This document shows positions 17,828 to 26,219 of a stretch of DNA of 64,000 bases, one piece after another. The notes under the pieces are model-generated. The model saw only the letters and a list, made by a program, of their open reading frames with translations, searched no databases and was not told the DNA's origin. The stretch is from an uncultured Campylobacter sp. (GTDB lineage: Bacteria; Campylobacterota; Campylobacteria; Campylobacterales; Campylobacteraceae): assembly GCF_905373215.1 (NCBI RefSeq), contig NZ_CAJPRT010000009.1, positions 7,016 through 71,015 of the forward strand, in the 5' to 3' direction. Numbering within the stretch: the stretch's first letter is position 1; every line of letters begins with the position of its first letter. The position numbers were made by a program, and so were the translations under genes.

Positions 17828-18628
17828 ATGCAAATTCGTGCTTTTATTTTAGCGATCTTGTTTGCCGTATCGTTCGCAAAAGCGGACGATATAAAGCATC
17901 CATCGATGCCATGGCAACTGGAACCTATTTTATGGAAAATTCAAGATAAAAAAGTTGTAAGAAAAGCCCTCCACGAACCTATGATTCGGGGTGCAACTAC
18001 GTTTAACAGCAAGAGTTTTTATTTTTTTACGATAGAAGATAATGCAACGCTCAAAAAAGAATATGAAGAGCATTTATCAAAAGAAAGAGACTTCTGCAAC
18101 GACTTTTACAATGATCTGTTTGAATGGAAAAATATAAATATAATCAAACCTCTGGTTTTTGATACGACGGATTACAATAACCCCATTTTAAAGAAAAATA
18201 TGGGCGATTGTTGGTATATGGATATGAATAAAACGATTAAAGACGGCTTTAGCGGGCGCGGATTTACATTGTATAAATTTGATAATAAGCTTTTGTATAT
18301 TATGATTTATAAAACCACTCCTTATATATATCAGACGGATGATTTCGCAAATCTTGCTTACATTTTAGATCCCAAAGAGTGTAGTAAAATCACAAAAGAT
18401 CCTCGTAGCAGGGTAAATTTGGAGATTCCAGGCAATATCATATATAAACCACGTCTGTTTTATGCCGAACCGATACGTTATAAAGATATAGACTATCTAC
18501 TTTTCATAGATTTCGACAATACGCACAGCGGTCAATTACTAAACGTCGCAATCAGGAAATTTAAAGACGGTATTTTACAAATGCCTGTTTGTAGCAATTC
18601 ATACTTAAACACGAAGCTTTATCGATAG
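17828..18628 (+). CDS. secreted hypothetical protein, duplicate copy 1
   Basis: The protein (266 residues) begins with a cleavable signal (MQIRAFILAILFAVSFAKAD), so it is probably periplasmic. The mature part has four cysteines (in DFCNDF, GDCWYMD, PKECSK, MPVCSN) that fit two disulfides. I recognise no family. TTAAGGAGCAAGGG precedes the ATG. The next gene is a tandem paralogue; the two share a nearly identical block of about 90 residues from NATLKKEYEEHLSKERDF to FDNKLLYIM. Low GC relative to neighbours suggests an acquired locus. Confidence 0.7.
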   Translation: MQIRAFILAILFAVSFAKADDIKHPSMPWQLEPILWKIQDKKVVRKALHEPMIRGATTFNSKSFYFFTIEDNATLKKEYEEHLSKERDFCNDFYNDLFEWKNINIIKPLVFDTTDYNNPILKKNMGDCWYMDMNKTIKDGFSGRGFTLYKFDNKLLYIMIYKTTPYIYQTDDFANLAYILDPKECSKITKDPRSRVNLEIPGNIIYKPRLFYAEPIRYKDIDYLLFIDFDNTHSGQLLNVAIRKFKDGILQMPVCSNSYLNTKLYR

Positions 18629-18636
18629 GGGCGGTT

Positions 18637-19443
18637 ATGTGGGTTCATATTTTCATCTTAATGATCGCATTCGTACTATTTGCGAATGCAAACGATGTAA
18701 GCGATACGGAAATTCCTTTTGATTTAAAAATAACTTTATGGAAAGCTAATGATAGGAAAGTAGTAAGAAGCAATCCTTCCGGTATGGTAGAAGGAGAAAC
18801 CACTTTCAACGGAAAAACCGTTAGCTTTTGGCAAATAGATAGAAATGCAACGCTCAAAAAAGAGTATGAAGAGCATTTATCAAAAGAAAGAGACTTCTGC
18901 AACGACTTTTACGATGATCTATTCGAATGGAAAAATATAAGCGTAATCAAGCCTCTGGTTTTTGATACGACGGATTACAATAACCCCGTTTTAAAGAAAA
19001 ATATGGGCGATTGCTGGTATATGGATATGAATACAACGATTAGAGACGGCTTTACGGGGAGAGGATTTACGTTATATAAATTTGATAATAAGCTTTTGTA
19101 TATTATGACGTATAGAGATTTTCGGCAATACGAGATGTCTTTTGCAAATTTTATGTATATTCTAGATCCGCAAGAGTGCAGTAAAATTATAAAAGACCCC
19201 TCATACGATTCATATTATAGCAGGGCAGATTTTGAGGATTATCAAAATAAAATTGAAAGAAACACCCTGATTTATTTTGGACCGATAAAATATAAGGATA
19301 AAGACTATCTGCTTTTTATCGATTCCGTAAATTTAATAAACGGTCTTAAAGCGGTTTCTATTAAAATTAGTAAATTTAAAGACAAAGTTTCGCAAACATC
19401 CGTTTGTAGAAATTTGTATTTAAATACGAAAATTTACCATTAA
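18637..19443 (+). CDS. secreted hypothetical protein, duplicate copy 2
   Basis: This is the tandem paralogue of the preceding gene (268 residues, signal MWVHIFILMIAFVLFANA). Both ends have diverged, but the central block is almost identical, and the same four cysteines are kept (DFCNDF, GDCWYMD, PQECSK, SVCRN). The gap from copy 1 is eight bases, so both are in one transcript. A sharply conserved core with divergent ends suggests recent duplication with local gene conversion, or functional pressure on the core. Function unknown. Confidence 0.7.
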   Translation: MWVHIFILMIAFVLFANANDVSDTEIPFDLKITLWKANDRKVVRSNPSGMVEGETTFNGKTVSFWQIDRNATLKKEYEEHLSKERDFCNDFYDDLFEWKNISVIKPLVFDTTDYNNPVLKKNMGDCWYMDMNTTIRDGFTGRGFTLYKFDNKLLYIMTYRDFRQYEMSFANFMYILDPQECSKIIKDPSYDSYYSRADFEDYQNKIERNTLIYFGPIKYKDKDYLLFIDSVNLINGLKAVSIKISKFKDKVSQTSVCRNLYLNTKIYH

Positions 19444-19470
19444 GTAGTTAATCATACAAATACATTCAGT

Positions 19471-19561
19471 TGCGATTGATAATTTCGAGCATGCGAAATT
19501 TTGGTTAGGAAATCATGGCGAATTTACCTTAAAAGATCCATATATTCATGAATGTGAATAA
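19471..19561 (+). pseudogene. 3' remnant of the gene at 17315
   Basis: These 91 bases match 17560-17650 with nine differences and no gaps. They keep the coding frame through the stop (ends DPYIHECE). No start or upstream coding part is left. The remnant marks the right edge of a duplication unit made of the hypothetical gene plus the secreted protein gene. Confidence 0.85.
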
Positions 19562-19814
19562 AATTTAAAAAGGATCAATTTGAGCGCCAATGAGCCGACG
19601 ACGGAAGCTATAAATTTATAAAACAACTCTAAATTTTTAAGGAGTTGCACTATATCGCCGAGTTTTGGTTTGCTTAATTTTGCTACTTGCGCGTTATGTT
19701 TTATCGCTGCGGTTTTGGGCTTGCAGTTTTTGCTCCCCAATCTGCGTTTTTAAAATTTGATTAGAATTTTCGCCGCCGCACATACCTTGCTCGCCCTTTT
19801 TTGATATACAGCGC

Positions 19815-20444
19815 CTACTCCTCGCTTCCTTCCGTTCGCACGATCAGGCTTTTTGGAAGGCGGAATTTCTCGATGATCTCGCACTCTTTGGCGCGCATCT
19901 GTCCGTCGTCGCTCTCGTGGTCGTAACCTAGCACGTGCAGCAGACCGTGCGTAAAAAGCAGCGCCGTCTCGTCATCCCTGCCGTGCCCCAGTTCCGCCGC
20001 CTTAAGCTCTACGAGGTCTAAATTTATCACGACCGAGCCGAGCAGTGCGGGGGCGAAATTTCCGCTGCCAAAATTCTCATTCTTTAAATTTTCGTCGTTA
20101 GAACTTTCACCCTCGGAATTTTCGAAATTTATAGTATTAGAATTTTCCCTCGCAGAATTCGCAGCGCTTGTATTTTCACTAGCGGAATTCGCAGCGTATG
20201 GATTTTTATCGCCGCTGTTTTCATGCGCGGAGCTCTCTTCGCTAAAATCCTCGCCGAAGCCCGCAAACGCCGCAGGATCGAGCGGGAAGCTCAGCACGTC
20301 GGTCGTCTTATCGATGCCGCGCGTTTTGGCATTTAGCTGCCGCATCTCCTCGCCGCGCACGAAAATTAGCTCGACGCTCCCGCCGCCCAGCTCCGCCGTG
20401 ATAGCGTCCAAAATTTCGGGATAGGGCTGCTCGCAAAGTATCAT
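19815..20444 (-). CDS. ybeY: endoribonuclease YbeY, with insertion
   Basis: YbeY is a zinc-dependent RNase that takes part in 16S rRNA 3' maturation and ribosome quality control. The zinc motif HGLLHVLGYDHESD lies at about residues 171-184, and the N-terminal conserved stretch NAKTRGIDKTTDVLSFPL at about 38-55. Family length is about 135-150; this protein has 209 residues. The excess is an Asn/Ser/Glu-rich insert between VLSFPLDP and LLGSVVINLDLV. The zinc residues are intact, so activity is likely. It is divergent from queC. Confidence 0.93.
   Translation of the reverse strand: MILCEQPYPEILDAITAELGGGSVELIFVRGEEMRQLNAKTRGIDKTTDVLSFPLDPAAFAGFGEDFSEESSAHENSGDKNPYAANSASENTSAANSARENSNTINFENSEGESSNDENLKNENFGSGNFAPALLGSVVINLDLVELKAAELGHGRDDETALLFTHGLLHVLGYDHESDDGQMRAKECEIIEKFRLPKSLIVRTEGSEE
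20051..20255 (-). repeat. Asn-Ser-rich in-frame insertion in ybeY, RAATTY-dense
   Basis: About 68 residues (HENSGDKNPYAANSASENTS and so on) interrupt YbeY. Eight RAATTY hexamers lie between 20056 and 20195. Composition and spacing match the priA and trmA inserts, although the sequences are not direct copies. Confidence 0.8.
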
Positions 20445-20471
20445 TTTTACCCCTCTTTTATAAAATTTTCG

Positions 20472-20477
20472 TATAAT
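20472..20477 (+). promoter_or_regulatory. -10 element (TATAAT) of queC
   Basis: TATAAT stands 21 bases before the queC ATG, with AAAAGGA between them. The spacing fits a short leader of about 15 bases. The promoter lies inside the 54-bp gap shared with divergent ybeY. Confidence 0.55.
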
Positions 20478-20498
20478 TTTAGCAAAAAAAGGACGAAA

Positions 20499-21653
20499 AT
20501 GAGAGCTTTATGCGTGATCAGCGGCGGCATGGACAGTGCGACCTGCGCCTATATCGCGAGGCGCGAAGGTTACGAGATCGTAGCGCTGCACTTTGACTAC
20601 GATCAGCGCACGATGGGCAAGGAGCGCGAGTGCTTCGGTAAAATTTGCGACGATTTGGGGGTCGCAAAAAGGCTGATTTTAGACGCTCGCTTCATCGCGC
20701 AAATTGGCGGCAGCGCCCTTACGGACGGTACCTTGCCGATAAGAAAGGGCGCTGCGGAGCTTGGCGCCGCGGTAAATTCCGCTAGCGCCGAGTTTGACAG
20801 CGCGGCAAATTCCAAGAGTGCCGAGCTCGGAGAGCTAAATTTTATCGAGACAAATTCCGCCGCCGAACTAGAAGGGCAAAATTCTATTGCGGCGAATTTT
20901 ACTAATGCCGAGATTGGCGGGCAAAATTTTACTGCGTTAAATTTCTTGACGAGCCCCGCGGACGCTTCGCTCGCCGTAGATTCGGCGCGGAGCGGTTGCG
21001 CGCAGAGCGGTGAAATTTTAACGCAAGACGCTGAAATTTTACTAGAGGGCGATGAGCCTTCGCCGCATGGCAGTAAAATTTTAGCCCGCGACGATGAAAT
21101 TTCACCGCAAGACGGTGAAATTTCATCTCGAAACCTGCCCCAGCCGCAGCAGGGCGATAAAATTTCATCGAAGCACGCAGGGGGTGAAATTTCATCGCAA
21201 AACCAAAGCGATAAAATTTCACCGCAAGGCGGTGAGAGCGTGTTTTCGGATTTGCCTAGCACCTACGTGCCGTTTCGCAACGGCGTGTTTTTGAGCATCG
21301 CCGCCGCGCTTGCCGAGAAAGAGCGCTGCGATGCGATTTTCATCGGCGTGGTGCAGGAGGACAGCAGCGGCTACCCCGACTGCGGCGCGGAGTTCATCGG
21401 CGCGTTCGAGCGAGCGCTTGAGCTGGGTACGAGCCGCGACTTTCATCCGCGCATCAAAACCCCGCTCGTGCACCTTAGCAAGGCGCAGATCGTCTCGCTA
21501 GCGCTTGGGATCGGCGTGCCGCTAGAGCTTACGTGGAGCTGCTACGAGCGCGAGGATGCTGCGTGCGGGCTTTGCGACAGCTGCCTGCTGCGGCTTAAAG
21601 GCTTTGCGGGCGCCGGCGTGAAAGATAAAATCCCTTACGTGATAGAAGCTTAG
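20499..21653 (+). CDS. queC: 7-cyano-7-deazaguanine synthase QueC, with very large insertion
   Basis: QueC converts 7-carboxy-7-deazaguanine to preQ0 in the queuosine pathway, using ATP and ammonia. The PP-loop ATPase motif SGGMDSAT lies at residues 8-15. The conserved HFDYDQR follows at about 31, and the C-terminal zinc cysteines are in CYEREDAACGLCDSC (about 348-362). The family is about 220-230 residues; this has 384. Residues about 83-249 are an inserted low-complexity segment between SALTDGTLPI and the STYVPFRN motif. All recognised active-site motifs flank the insert intact. Confidence 0.94.
   Translation: MRALCVISGGMDSATCAYIARREGYEIVALHFDYDQRTMGKERECFGKICDDLGVAKRLILDARFIAQIGGSALTDGTLPIRKGAAELGAAVNSASAEFDSAANSKSAELGELNFIETNSAAELEGQNSIAANFTNAEIGGQNFTALNFLTSPADASLAVDSARSGCAQSGEILTQDAEILLEGDEPSPHGSKILARDDEISPQDGEISSRNLPQPQQGDKISSKHAGGEISSQNQSDKISPQGGESVFSDLPSTYVPFRNGVFLSIAAALAEKERCDAIFIGVVQEDSSGYPDCGAEFIGAFERALELGTSRDFHPRIKTPLVHLSKAQIVSLALGIGVPLELTWSCYEREDAACGLCDSCLLRLKGFAGAGVKDKIPYVIEA
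20745..21245 (+). repeat. low-complexity insertion in queC with tandem GEIS/DKIS units
   Basis: The first half is Asn-Ser/Asn-Phe type (KSAELGELNFIETNSAAEL). The second half (about 21000-21230) repeats units such as GEILTQDA, DEISPQD, GEISSR and DKISSK, with DNA words GAAATTTCA or AAAATTTCA every 18-36 bases. I count 16 RAATTY hexamers between 20771 and 21222. The RAATTY words switch reading frame between the two halves. Confidence 0.85.
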
Positions 21654-21985
21654 GCACGCCGCGGCGAAATTTACCGAGCCCGCGCGACTCGGCGCGTCAT
21701 CAGCGCCTGATATGCGCGGATTTTGAATACGTAGTGCCGCATAGTTTATAGCGGGATTTTAAACATACGGCGGCGGCTTGCACTTTGGCGTACGCCGAGC
21801 TGCGGCTATAAATTTAAACCGCGCTTTGAAATTTTAAAAAATTTAACGAGAGCGTAGCGCACGGTTCAAGGCAAAAATCAATTATAAATTTAACTCCTAT
21901 GCTTATATTTATTAGTGCATTAGCGCATAGGTAGGTATAAATATATCGTAGTATAATCCGAGAATTAAATTTTGAGGAGGAGAGA
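21654..21985. other. 332-bp spacer between queC and the duplicated islet
   Basis: The left part is GC-rich with AAATTT words like other spacers. From about 21880 it turns AT-rich and holds the promoter of the next gene. No gene or RNA is recognised. Confidence 0.5.
21952..21957 (+). promoter_or_regulatory. -10 element (TATAAT) of the duplicated islet
   Basis: TATAAT stands 28 bases before the ATG at 21986, followed by a strong ribosome site GAGGAGGAGAG. It probably drives the whole four-part islet up to about 23290. Confidence 0.55.
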
Positions 21986-22468
21986 ATGGCGTTTGTTGCG
22001 GAATATATTTCTAAAGAGGATATTAAGAAATATGATATTATAAATCGTGTAGATCAGTGCTTGGCAAAATATCATTATGATCCACAGGGGCCTAATGAAA
22101 TAAAGTGGTTAGACTGGGTCATCGACAGGCAAAGAGATATTTGGCTTATCTTTGTTTGTAGCCCGCATCTGCCTGATCCAAGAGACGGATATACCGGAGA
22201 GATGATTTGGCTGCTTTATTATAAAGGTAAAGAAATCGAGCTTGACATTAGACGGGTCTATGACGAAACCACAAGTAAAATGCTAGTCGATAATCCGTTT
22301 TTTATCAAATATAAGCTGGAAAATATAAATTCTAGTATTGACGGAATTTCGTTAGATGAGCTCTATAAGGTGCTTAATGAGGCTTTAAAAGAATATGGCA
22401 ATCGCGGTATTGACGGTAGAGAAAATTTACCAAAAGAGCATGAAGTCGTAACTTTTTTACACGATTAA
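21986..22468 (+). CDS. hypothetical protein A, possible immunity-type protein, copy 1
   Basis: This is a soluble acidic 160-residue protein without signal peptide or membrane segment. It has the stretch LDWVIDRQRDIWLIFVCSPH near residue 40 and ends in EVVTFLHD. I recognise no named family. Small acidic proteins of this size, found as tandem divergent copies, often are immunity proteins of polymorphic toxins; this is only an analogy. Protein A is followed by small gene B, then by a second A and a decayed B. The second A begins with almost the same 12 residues (MAFVAEYISKED) and has a near-identical C-terminal half. AT-rich relative to neighbours. Confidence 0.65.
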   Translation: MAFVAEYISKEDIKKYDIINRVDQCLAKYHYDPQGPNEIKWLDWVIDRQRDIWLIFVCSPHLPDPRDGYTGEMIWLLYYKGKEIELDIRRVYDETTSKMLVDNPFFIKYKLENINSSIDGISLDELYKVLNEALKEYGNRGIDGRENLPKEHEVVTFLHD

Positions 22469-22481
22469 GAAAGGATAAAAA

Positions 22482-22688
22482 ATGACGAGTAAACAAGCCG
22501 ATCAAATTTTAGCAGATATTGCAAACGGCAAGGATGTGCGCACCAGTAGCGGCGCTAAGGTAACCGCTGAAAATTTTGAGAAATTTTTTCTAAACGATAT
22601 GGTTAGAAAGCTAGGCACTAAAAGCGAAGGCGATATCTACGAGCATATAAGCGAATATAAATATGTCGTAGATATAATTAAATATTAA
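22482..22688 (+). CDS. small hypothetical protein B
   Basis: The 68-residue product (MTSKQADQILADIANGKDVR at its start) is small, charged and probably helical. ATG follows AGAAAGGATAAAAA, 13 bases after gene A stops. A decayed copy follows the second A at 23201, so A and B were duplicated as a unit. No family recognised. Pairing with A suggests a joint role. Confidence 0.6.
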   Translation: MTSKQADQILADIANGKDVRTSSGAKVTAENFEKFFLNDMVRKLGTKSEGDIYEHISEYKYVVDIIKY

Positions 22689-22704
22689 ATTTAAGGAGTA
22701 GAAA

Positions 22705-23187
22705 ATGGCATTTGTAGCAGAATATATTTCTAAAGAGGATATTAAGAAATATGGCGTTATTGACATAGTAAATAGCTCCAGAGCAAATTTTGGTGAACTT
22801 CCATTGGGCGATCAACGTATAGAGCAGCTTGATTGGGTCATCGATAGGCAGAGGGATATTTGGTTTATCTTTGTGTGTGATCCGCACTTACCAGATCCGC
22901 GAGATGGATTTATGGGTGAGGAGATTTATATTTTATGTTATAAAGGCAATGTTATTGAGCTTGATATAAGGCGAATTTATGACGAAACCACAAGTAAAAT
23001 GCTCGCAGATAATCCGTTTTTTATCAAATATAAGCTGGAAAATATAAATTCTAGTCTTGACGGAATTTCGTTAGATGAGCTCTATAAGGTGCTTAATGAA
23101 GCTTTGATAGAATATGGAGAAAGTGGTATACACGGTAGAAAGTTCTTGCCAAAAGATCATGAAGTCGTAACTTTTCTGCACGATTAA
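22705..23187 (+). CDS. hypothetical protein A, copy 2
   Basis: This is the tandem paralogue of the gene at 21986 and has the same length (160 residues). Residues 1-15 and about 85-160 are nearly identical to copy 1. Residues about 16-35 and the strand after DPRDG differ more (GFMGEEIYILCYKGN against GYTGEMIWLLYYKGK). TTAAGGAGTAGAAA precedes the ATG. The pattern of one variable patch in a conserved frame fits diversification of a binding surface. Confidence 0.65.
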   Translation: MAFVAEYISKEDIKKYGVIDIVNSSRANFGELPLGDQRIEQLDWVIDRQRDIWFIFVCDPHLPDPRDGFMGEEIYILCYKGNVIELDIRRIYDETTSKMLADNPFFIKYKLENINSSLDGISLDELYKVLNEALIEYGESGIHGRKFLPKDHEVVTFLHD

Positions 23188-23200
23188 GAAAGTGCAAAAA

Positions 23201-23290
23201 ATGACAAGCCAACAAAACCCATAAAATTTTAGCAGATATTGCAAACGGCGAGGGCGTGCAAGAGTAGCGGCACCGATGGTGGTGCGAGTA
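23201..23290 (+). pseudogene. decayed copy of small gene B
   Basis: The sequence after the second A repeats the start region of gene B, from the spacer and ATG through TTTTAGCAGATATTGCAAAC. A small deletion shifts the frame, and a TAA follows after seven codons. Similarity fades near 23290. It shows that the A-B unit was duplicated and that the second B was lost. Confidence 0.8.
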
Positions 23291-23459
23291 CGAAAGAAAT
23301 TTGGCAAAACGTGGCGCGAGCCCGAAACGCTATGTGTAAATTCAAAGCGAATTTTATCCAAAAACCTAACCGTGAGCGAGCGCGAGATAAAATTTTACTC
23401 AAACGCCCAATGCGCGAGAATTCGCTAGCGGGCGCAGACTATTTGTAAATTTTAAAATT

Positions 23460-24467
23460 TTACTCAAACGCCGAGCGTAGATTTAGATGCGGAATGATTT
23501 GTAGCTCTGCGGGTGCGACGAAATCCTTTTTACGCAGCTTTTCTATCGCCGCGCGCGCGATCATAGCGGCATTGTCGGAGCAAAATTTCATCGGCGCGAA
23601 AAGTATCTCGCAGCCCGCCCGCTCGCACAGATCTGTTAGAAGTCCGCGCAGATGCAGGTTCGCGCTCGCTCCGCCTACGACGCCGAAGCGCGCAAAGCGG
23701 CGCAGCTCAAAGATCCGCTGCAATTTATCCAGTATGTGCGCGCACGCCGCGTCCTCAAAGCAGCGCGCCAGATCGCGCATCGCCCGCTCATCCAGCTCGC
23801 CCGCCTCTTTTAGCTTCTCTATCTGCACGCGTACGGCGTTTTTAAGCCCCGAAAAGCTATACTCCAGCCGCCTGTCGCCCTTTAACGGCACGGGCAGCTC
23901 AAACCGCGGCTCGCCACCTTTTGCGAGCTCCTCGATGAGCGCGCCGCCCGGATAGCCAAGACCTAGCATCTTTGCAACCTTATCGAAGCTCTCGCCGAAG
24001 CTGTCGTCGCCGGTGGTCGCTAAAATTTCGATACCTCCCGCCGCGCCGATATCCAAAACCATCGTATGCCCGCCGCTAACGAGCAAAACGCCCATCGGAA
24101 ATCGTGCCTCGCTGCCTAAAAACAGCGAGTAAACGTGACCTACGAGATGATTTACGCCGATGAGCGGCAGATTTAGCGCGAGCGCGAGCGCTTTTGCCAT
24201 ATTCACGCCGCCTATTAGGCTCACGCTGAGCCCCGGGGTGTTGGTCGCTGCGACGGCGCTAAGCTCGCTAAAATAGGGCTTTGCGCGCTGTAAAATCCGC
24301 GGCAGCGCCTCAGTATGCAGCCTCGCGGCAAGCTCGGGCACGACGCCGCCGTATCTGGCGTGATCGGCCTCCTGGCTTATTTTTTCGTAAAATTTCAGCT
24401 CGAAACTGCGCTCATCCATCACCGCGACCGAGCTGTCGTCGCAGCTGCTCTCAATAGCAAGTATCAC
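23460..24467 (-). CDS. tsaD: tRNA N6-adenosine threonylcarbamoyltransferase TsaD
   Basis: TsaD transfers threonylcarbamoyl to A37 of ANN-decoding tRNAs, with TsaB and TsaE. The 335-residue protein starts ILAIESSCDDSSVA and shows the metal-binding HLVGHVYS motif (about residues 106-113). The glycine-rich VLLVSGGHTMV (about 127-137), GDDSFGESFDKVAKMLGL, and the C-terminal GGASANLHLR and CSDNAAMIA segments follow. Length and motifs are fully canonical, with no insertion. Start is ATG at 24467. Confidence 0.96.
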   Translation of the reverse strand: MILAIESSCDDSSVAVMDERSFELKFYEKISQEADHARYGGVVPELAARLHTEALPRILQRAKPYFSELSAVAATNTPGLSVSLIGGVNMAKALALALNLPLIGVNHLVGHVYSLFLGSEARFPMGVLLVSGGHTMVLDIGAAGGIEILATTGDDSFGESFDKVAKMLGLGYPGGALIEELAKGGEPRFELPVPLKGDRRLEYSFSGLKNAVRVQIEKLKEAGELDERAMRDLARCFEDAACAHILDKLQRIFELRRFARFGVVGGASANLHLRGLLTDLCERAGCEILFAPMKFCSDNAAMIARAAIEKLRKKDFVAPAELQIIPHLNLRSAFE

Positions 24468-24824
24468 ACAAAATCCTTAAAATTTTTCGCTCATTATACT
24501 CAAAAATCGGCGCTATAGAATAGATGAAATTTTAAAATTTAAAGCGGCGTGCCCTAAATTTTGTCTTTATCGCGACATACTCGCGCTCGCGGTGCTAAAT
24601 TTTAAAATGCGCCGTTCGGCTCGGTGCACTAACGGAATTAAATTTAAAATGCGCCGCCACCGCACCATGTTTGCCACTACGATGCGCGCCGTATCTGCCG
24701 CGGCGGGTAAAATTTTAAATAGATAAAATTTTGGCAGTTGAAATTTAGCGAGCAAATTTAAAAAGGCCTTTGGATTTAAAGCTCCAAAGGCCGTTGCGAT
24801 TAAATTTAGCGGTAAATTTAAAGG
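24468..24824. other. 357-bp spacer between creD and tsaD
   Basis: The spacer holds the tsaD promoter region next to 24467 and the creD terminator hairpin near 24765-24792. AAATTT-type words are frequent. No gene is seen. Confidence 0.5.
24761..24795 (-). terminator. terminator of creD
   Basis: Read on the reverse strand, GGCCTTTGGA, an eight-base loop and TCCAAAGGCC form a perfect 10-bp stem (24765-24792). TTTTTAAATTT follows it. It lies about 30 bases after the creD stop codon. Confidence 0.7.
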
Positions 24825-26219
24825 CTAAATTTCGGGCTCTTGCTCCTGTTTTTTCTCGCCGCTTGGGATCGCGGTGTCGTACCAATCGAGCTTGCGCGTA
24901 AAATACATCACCAAAGAGATCACCGCGAATATCATCAGACTTCCCATTAGTAGGGCGTAGTCTTCGGAATTTAAGATGACATAGAGGATCGCGTAAGAAA
25001 CGAGCTGAACGCAAGTGATGAAAACGCCCCAGCGCGCGCCTTTGAAAATCGCGCTCGCGTAGAAAAACACTATCACGCTTACCGCGATCGCCGAGATCGC
25101 GTAGCTGATCGCAAAGCCGATGTGTTCGGAGAGCGAAAGCACCAGCAGGTAGAAAACGACATCCTCAAGCCCTATTAATAGGTATTGGATCGGATGGATG
25201 CGCTCGTGAGTGTAAACCTCGCACAAAAAGATCGCTAAAAACGGCACCGCTAAGAATAACAGCGCGTAATCCGTGCAGCGCTTAATCAGCGAGTAGTTAT
25301 TCACGGGCTCGATGAAGCCGATGCTTACAGCATCATTTCTATCGTCGTAGCTGCGCCGGCTCGTCATCGCAATCTGCGTGTCTTGATCTGCGAGCCACGC
25401 AGGAGCAATGCCCGCGGCTAAGCCCGTAACTTCCCACGAAGCTTTAAAGCCGCTAGCGCTTACTTCGCGCGATTTAGCGATAAAGCCGCCGCCAAAGCTA
25501 GGCGATGCCCAAGTAGAGCTAATTTCAAAACGGCTATTTTGTGCGATCGGAGCTAGATGAAGCGCCTCGCCGCCTTGGATTTTAAGCGTGCCGCTGATGC
25601 TAAAATCAGACGACAGCGCGGAAGCGGGGAGCTTGTAGATTAAACTCCGATCGAAAATTTTAGCCTCAGTGTTGCCGTGATATTGCTTAAGCTCCTTGCC
25701 GTTTAGGCTTAAAGCAGGGGAGGCGGTGAAGGATTTTTGATTGCCTACGCCGAGCACTAGCACGGCTTCGTCGAAATTTAGCCGCGCAGGATCGACGCCG
25801 AGCTCGGTATAGTTTATCGCCTCAAAGTCCGCCTTAAGCGCAAAATCGCCGTTATAGATCGGAACGCGAAAAATCCCGCGCTTTAAATAGGTGGGGTTGA
25901 TCTCCGCCGCGAGAGAGTAGTTTTTAGGCACGATGATGAAATTTTTCTCTACGCGCCTTTTTACGAGCTCGTTGTTGCTTTTGTCTATCGCTTCGATTAT
26001 CTCTGCGTAGGGCACTACGATCGCAAGGCCCTGGATTTGCAGCTCACCACCTACCGGCGTGAGGATCGAATCCTGCGCGAGCTGCTTGGTTTCGGAGCGC
26101 GAGTAGGTGAGGTTATCGATAAAGCTTAGCGGAATTAGCAGCAGCAAAAGCAGCACTAAAACGATGAACGGTTTCGTCCAAAACGCGCCGCGAATGGCGT
26201 TTTTAGTAGAATTTAACAA
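24825..26219 (-). CDS. creD: CreD-family inner membrane protein
   Basis: CreD (Cet) proteins are inner-membrane proteins linked to envelope integrity and colicin E2 tolerance. The N-terminal helix (about residues 12-32, PFIVLVLLLLLLIPL) is followed by a large periplasmic domain with beta strands (about 45-300) and about six C-terminal membrane helices. The conserved RSYDDRNDAVSIGFIEPVNNY-type stretch lies at about 295-315. I prefer the TTG at 26219, which has AAAGGAGA just upstream, over an ATG 51 codons earlier whose extension lacks family features. That gives 464 residues, a normal length. No creABC genes are near. Confidence 0.88.
   Translation of the reverse strand: MLNSTKNAIRGAFWTKPFIVLVLLLLLLIPLSFIDNLTYSRSETKQLAQDSILTPVGGELQIQGLAIVVPYAEIIEAIDKSNNELVKRRVEKNFIIVPKNYSLAAEINPTYLKRGIFRVPIYNGDFALKADFEAINYTELGVDPARLNFDEAVLVLGVGNQKSFTASPALSLNGKELKQYHGNTEAKIFDRSLIYKLPASALSSDFSISGTLKIQGGEALHLAPIAQNSRFEISSTWASPSFGGGFIAKSREVSASGFKASWEVTGLAAGIAPAWLADQDTQIAMTSRRSYDDRNDAVSIGFIEPVNNYSLIKRCTDYALLFLAVPFLAIFLCEVYTHERIHPIQYLLIGLEDVVFYLLVLSLSEHIGFAISYAISAIAVSVIVFFYASAIFKGARWGVFITCVQLVSYAILYVILNSEDYALLMGSLMIFAVISLVMYFTRKLDWYDTAIPSGEKKQEQEPEI

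Noticed and set aside
21000..21240. Possible CRISPR array in the repetitive part of queC
   Set aside because: Units are irregular in length (18-36 bases), lie in frame within a gene, and no spacer-repeat pattern or cas gene is present.
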